From contig CANCGR010000074.1 in assembly GCA_947377625.1 (NCBI GenBank), positions 1 to 8,842 on the forward strand: a stretch of 8,842 nt of DNA, written 5' to 3'. Of the stretch, positions 6,670 through 8,842 are shown in pieces. Numbering within the stretch: position 1 is the stretch's first letter; each line of letters starts with the position of its first letter. This DNA is from Gammaproteobacteria bacterium. GTDB taxonomy: Bacteria; Pseudomonadota; Gammaproteobacteria; Pseudomonadales; Pseudohongiellaceae. The position numbers and the translations under genes were made by a program. Below the pieces are notes generated by a model. That model worked only from the letters and a program-made list of their open reading frames with translations, made no database searches and was not told the DNA's origin.

Positions 6670-6696
6670 TGCAGCTATAACTAAGTTATGGCTGCA
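6670..6696 (+). promoter_or_regulatory. Inverted repeat ahead of the toxin-antitoxin operon (putative operator or -10 overlap)
   Basis: TGCAGCTATAAC (6670-6681) and GTTATGGCTGCA (6685-6696) are 12-bp arms matching at 11 of 12 positions around a 3-bp spacer, and the one mismatch is a G-U pair in RNA. The left arm contains TATAAC (6676-6681), which could be a -10 hexamer, though no good -35 lies upstream. Type II antitoxins with HTH domains commonly repress their own operon by binding such palindromes, so this is the best operator candidate. Directly after it lies GGAGGAG (6698-6704), a strong Shine-Dalgarno-like run that is too far (34 nt) from the toxin ATG to serve it. As RNA the repeat would form a stable hairpin. 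Confidence 0.5.
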
Positions 6697-6737
6697 CGGA
6701 GGAGCTTGTCTAAAAATAACATATTTGGTAGTTTGTG

Positions 6738-7070
6738 ATGGAATACACGATCGACTATTACAGCAAGGCAGTGCAAGAGAAGATTCTTGCGCTGCCGGAC
6801 ACTCTGGCCGCACGTTATGTAGTGCTCACGCGCAGGATGCTGGTGTTTGGACCAAACCTGGGTGAGCCGCACACTAAAGCATTTGGCAATGGATTGTTTG
6901 AATTAAGGCTCAAAGGTTCTGAAGGAATAGTTCGGGTATTTTTCTGTACGCTCGTTGGAAAAAGAATCGTGATGTTGCATAGCTTCATCAAAAAAACGGA
7001 AAAGACCCCACTCCATGAAATCGAAATTGCAGAAGCCAGGCACAAGAAAATCAAACATGCTTACCCATAA
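6738..7070 (+). CDS. Type II toxin, RelE/HigB superfamily (phage Gp49-like)
   Basis: A 110-residue basic protein of the RelE/ParE-fold Gp49/HigB-like group, in which characterised members are ribosome-dependent mRNA interferases. The block FGNGLFELRLKGSEGIVRVFF (49-69), then GKRIVMLHSFIKKTEKTP (74-91) and a C-terminal helix EIEIAEARHKKI (94-105), is the family pattern. Basic and aromatic residues in that core (Arg57, Arg66, Lys85, Lys86) are plausible RNA-contact or catalytic residues. The ATG at 6738 is preferred over the adjacent GTG at 6735; only a weak GGTAG precedes it. Toxin-before-antitoxin order and the overlap with the HTH gene match higBA-type operons. The frame is complete with no damaged core motif, so the module may be active. 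Family firm; RNase specificity is inferred. Confidence 0.88.
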   Translation: MEYTIDYYSKAVQEKILALPDTLAARYVVLTRRMLVFGPNLGEPHTKAFGNGLFELRLKGSEGIVRVFFCTLVGKRIVMLHSFIKKTEKTPLHEIEIAEARHKKIKHAYP

Positions 7071-7344
7071 ACAACTGGAAAAGAAGCTGCTGCGCCGTCC
7101 CGGTGTAAAAGCCGAGGTAGAACGACTCGAACAGGAAGAGGGTGGCTTGTTGGATGCGTTGCTTAAAGCCCGTTACGGTGCTGGTCTTACCCAGGCTCAG
7201 GTTGCCGAACGCATGGGTACCCATGCACCTGCCGTTGCCAGATTGGAACGCGCGCTTGCCACCGGCAAACATTCCCCATCAATTGCTACCTTGCGGTCGT
7301 ATGTAAAAGCTTGTGGCAAGAAGCTGGTGCTGCGAGTGGCGTGA
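7057..7344 (+). CDS. XRE-family HTH antitoxin (HigA-like)
   Basis: A 95-residue DNA-binding antitoxin expected to neutralise the preceding toxin and repress the operon. Residues 1-35 are a charged helical region (LEKKLLRRPGVKAEVERLEQ). Residues about 36-90 are a Cro/C1-type HTH: ARYGAGLTQAQVAERMGTHAPAVARLE holds helices 1-3, followed by SPSIATLRSYVKACGKKL. The ATG at 7057 overlaps the toxin by 14 nt and gives the usual family N-terminus (short lead, then the LLRRPGVKAEVERLE motif). A longer in-frame start at 7015 adds 14 basic residues and has a GGAAAAG about 9 nt upstream, so it is a genuine alternative. The overlapping genes imply one mRNA with coupled translation. The family is firm; pairing with the toxin is by operon context. 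Confidence 0.9.
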   Translation: MLTHKQLEKKLLRRPGVKAEVERLEQEEGGLLDALLKARYGAGLTQAQVAERMGTHAPAVARLERALATGKHSPSIATLRSYVKACGKKLVLRVA

Positions 7345-7407
7345 AAACGTTAAGCCTGAATCACGATAGAGCGCTAATGCTTTAGAAAATCATTCCCCAA
7401 AAAGAAC

Positions 7408-7441
7408 TTTACATGCCTTAAGTGATATAGTTATATATAAC
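7408..7441 (+). promoter_or_regulatory. Candidate promoter with embedded palindrome ahead of the ABC exporter operon
   Basis: The 134-bp AT-rich gap 7345-7478 contains TTTACA at 7408-7413 (5 of 6 to TTGACA). A TATATA hexamer at 7432-7437 gives an 18-bp spacer. The -10 lies within GTTATATATAAC (7430-7441), a perfect 12-bp palindrome that could be a regulator site. The leader to the ATG at 7479 would be about 35 nt, with only a weak AGG as ribosome binding site. I saw no convincing terminator for the antitoxin gene in this gap. Confidence 0.42.
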
Positions 7442-7478
7442 AGCATAGCAATAAAGACGTCAGGTCGGATTCACAGCC

Positions 7479-8402
7479 ATGCTGATCGTAAAAACCGAAG
7501 GCTTGAGCAAGTCATACAAGAAAGTACCGGTGGTGCGCGACATCTGTCTTGAGATTGCAGCAGGGCAGGTCTATGGCTTTCTGGGCCCCAATGGCAGCGG
7601 CAAAACCACTACGCTTGGCATGGTGCTGGGGATAATCCATCCTGATAAAGGCCATATCAGTCTGGCTGGCTCACAGACTCCCGCTCAGTTGCTCGCCGCC
7701 AGACGCCGCGTAGGCGGCATTCTGGAGCAGCCCAATTTTTATCCGCATCTGTCGGGCTACGACAACCTCAGAATTGCGGCCGGCATCAAAAGTCTGAGCG
7801 GGCAGGCCATCGCCGCCAACGAGATCGACAGAGTGTTGGCGCTGGTCAAGCTCGGCACTTTCAAGTCGCGCGAGTTTCGACACTATTCGCTCGGCATGAA
7901 GCAAAGGCTGGCGCTTGCCTCAGCGCTGATCGGCCAGCCGGAGCTGTTGATTCTGGATGAGCCTACCAACGGACTTGATCCCGAAGGCATGCAGGAAATT
8001 CGCGAGCTCATTCTTGCGCTGGCTGCCGATGGCCTGACGATCTTGCTGTCTACCCACATGCTCAATGAAGTGGAGCGCACCTGCACCCACACCGGCATTA
8101 TCAAGAACGGCGTTTTGCTGATGAGTTGTAAAGTGGATGAGCTGCTGCGAGCACCTGACAACTACCGTCTTGAAACGGAACACTTGCAGGATTTGATCGA
8201 GGAATTGCATCGCTATCCCGGGGCCGCAACTGTTTCAGCCCAACAGGACCACGTCATCGTTCAGCTCAGCGATCGCAACCCCGCCCGCCTCAACCAGCAT
8301 CTGGCGCTGAAAGGCATCTATCTGTCGTCGTTGGTGCCGATTTCACACAGCCTCGAACAAGTATTTCTGCAACTGACCAACACTGCGGAGCCGTCAGCAT
8401 GA
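7479..8402 (+). CDS. ABC-2-type exporter, ATP-binding subunit
   Basis: A 307-residue ATPase of the CcmA/BcrA-like branch that energises ABC-2 exporters at the inner membrane. Walker A is GPNGSGKTT (36-44), with Q-loop Gln84, signature YSLGM (136-140), Walker B LLILDEP (156-162) including catalytic Glu161, the D-loop GLDPEG and switch His193 in STHMLNE. About 80 C-terminal residues beyond the nucleotide-binding core form the usual extra domain of these subunits, ending in a VFLQLT helix. The signature LSGGQ is the variant YSLGM, common in this branch. The start at 7479 is followed immediately by the first beta strand. The stop overlaps the start of the permease gene by 4 nt (ATGA), so the two subunits are probably made in coupled amounts. 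The cargo is unknown; bacitracin, lantibiotic or peptide efflux are family possibilities only. Confidence 0.93.
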   Translation: MLIVKTEGLSKSYKKVPVVRDICLEIAAGQVYGFLGPNGSGKTTTLGMVLGIIHPDKGHISLAGSQTPAQLLAARRRVGGILEQPNFYPHLSGYDNLRIAAGIKSLSGQAIAANEIDRVLALVKLGTFKSREFRHYSLGMKQRLALASALIGQPELLILDEPTNGLDPEGMQEIRELILALAADGLTILLSTHMLNEVERTCTHTGIIKNGVLLMSCKVDELLRAPDNYRLETEHLQDLIEELHRYPGAATVSAQQDHVIVQLSDRNPARLNQHLALKGIYLSSLVPISHSLEQVFLQLTNTAEPSA

Positions 8403-8842
8403 TCTGGAAACTGTACTTGCTTGAGCTGCTGAAGCTGCGCAAACGGCTGGTGACGGTCGGCATCTATATGGTTTACCTGTTTCTGTTGTTCTTTTCCTAC
8501 GGCGCCATGGCCTGGAACCGTTATGACGGAAATTTCAAGGGGAGCTTTCAGCTGCCGTCCGCGTGGCAATTTATTTTTGGAACCGGTCTGCTGTTTACCT
8601 GCGTATTTTCGGGAGCTTTGCTGATTCTGCAGACCGCCGGTGAATTTGAATGGCGCACTGCACGGCAGGGCATCATCGATGGTCTGGCGCGCCAGCAATG
8701 GTTGCTTGCCAAATTCATGCTGGTGCTGACGCTGGCTTGCTGTTTTTTTGTTACCCAGTTTGTGTTCAGCACCGCCTTGGCCGTCTATGCAACCCCGGCG
8801 CTGCCCGTTGGCTGGTTTGGTGCGGTTCAGGCCAGTGCCTTT
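8399..8842 (+). CDS. ABC-2-type exporter, membrane permease subunit (3' end beyond window)
   Basis: An open reading frame of 148 codons running off the right edge, starting at the ATG that overlaps the ATPase stop. It opens with a basic amphipathic helix (MIWKLYLLELLKLRKRL). Hydrophobic segments follow at about 17-36, 57-79 and 104-130, the N-terminal half of a typical six-helix ABC-2 permease. The cytoplasmic loop GEFEWRTARQGIIDGLARQQW (81-101) is the conserved coupling region of this family; here TAGEFEWRT is clearly recognisable. It pairs with the preceding ATPase to form the exporter. The frame is intact in the visible part. A further subunit or partner gene could lie downstream, outside this window. 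Confidence 0.88.
   Translation, partial: MIWKLYLLELLKLRKRLVTVGIYMVYLFLLFFSYGAMAWNRYDGNFKGSFQLPSAWQFIFGTGLLFTCVFSGALLILQTAGEFEWRTARQGIIDGLARQQWLLAKFMLVLTLACCFFVTQFVFSTALAVYATPALPVGWFGAVQASAF

Overview
This window looks like chromosomal DNA from a gammaproteobacterium. The strongest indications are lptM and lysA lying next to cyaY (frataxin), an order familiar from Pseudomonas-like gammaproteobacteria, together with a YheS-type ABC-F ATPase and an MscS channel. I cannot name a genus. Coding density is high and base composition is moderately GC-rich, apart from the flanks of a toxin-antitoxin module at about 6.6-7.5 kb, which read AT-rich. There are no rRNA or tRNA genes, CRISPR arrays, insertion sequences or phage genes.

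Left block (1-2253). On the minus strand, the 5' part of lysA (last step of lysine synthesis) is preceded by the tiny lipoprotein gene lptM, joined by an ATGA overlap. Upstream of these, also on minus, is a two-domain gene: a peroxiredoxin-like domain lacking the usual peroxidatic cysteine, fused to an Fe(II)/2-oxoglutarate prolyl-4-hydroxylase-type dioxygenase. It is divergent from cyaY on the plus strand across 114 bp.

Middle block (2250-6572). cyaY converges on, and overlaps by 4 bp, a minus-strand gene for a degenerate Crp-like plus HDOD regulatory protein. Behind it, on the same strand, is an MscS-family mechanosensitive channel. The channel gene is divergent from yheS across a 154-bp region that holds a good promoter and a structured leader for yheS. 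A terminator-like hairpin follows yheS.

Right block (6573-8842). A HigBA-like toxin-antitoxin operon, toxin first, is preceded by a strong 12-bp-arm inverted repeat that may be its operator. After an AT-rich gap containing a perfect 12-bp palindrome inside a candidate promoter comes an ABC-2-type exporter operon: an ATPase followed, with an ATGA overlap, by a membrane permease that runs off the window end.

Most of the window is housekeeping or standard stress and transport functions. The least ordinary items are the peroxiredoxin-like/dioxygenase fusion beside frataxin, the hairpin and leader arrangement in front of the toxin gene, and the mutually exclusive hairpins in the yheS leader. I do not see convincing evidence of a wholly new multi-gene system.
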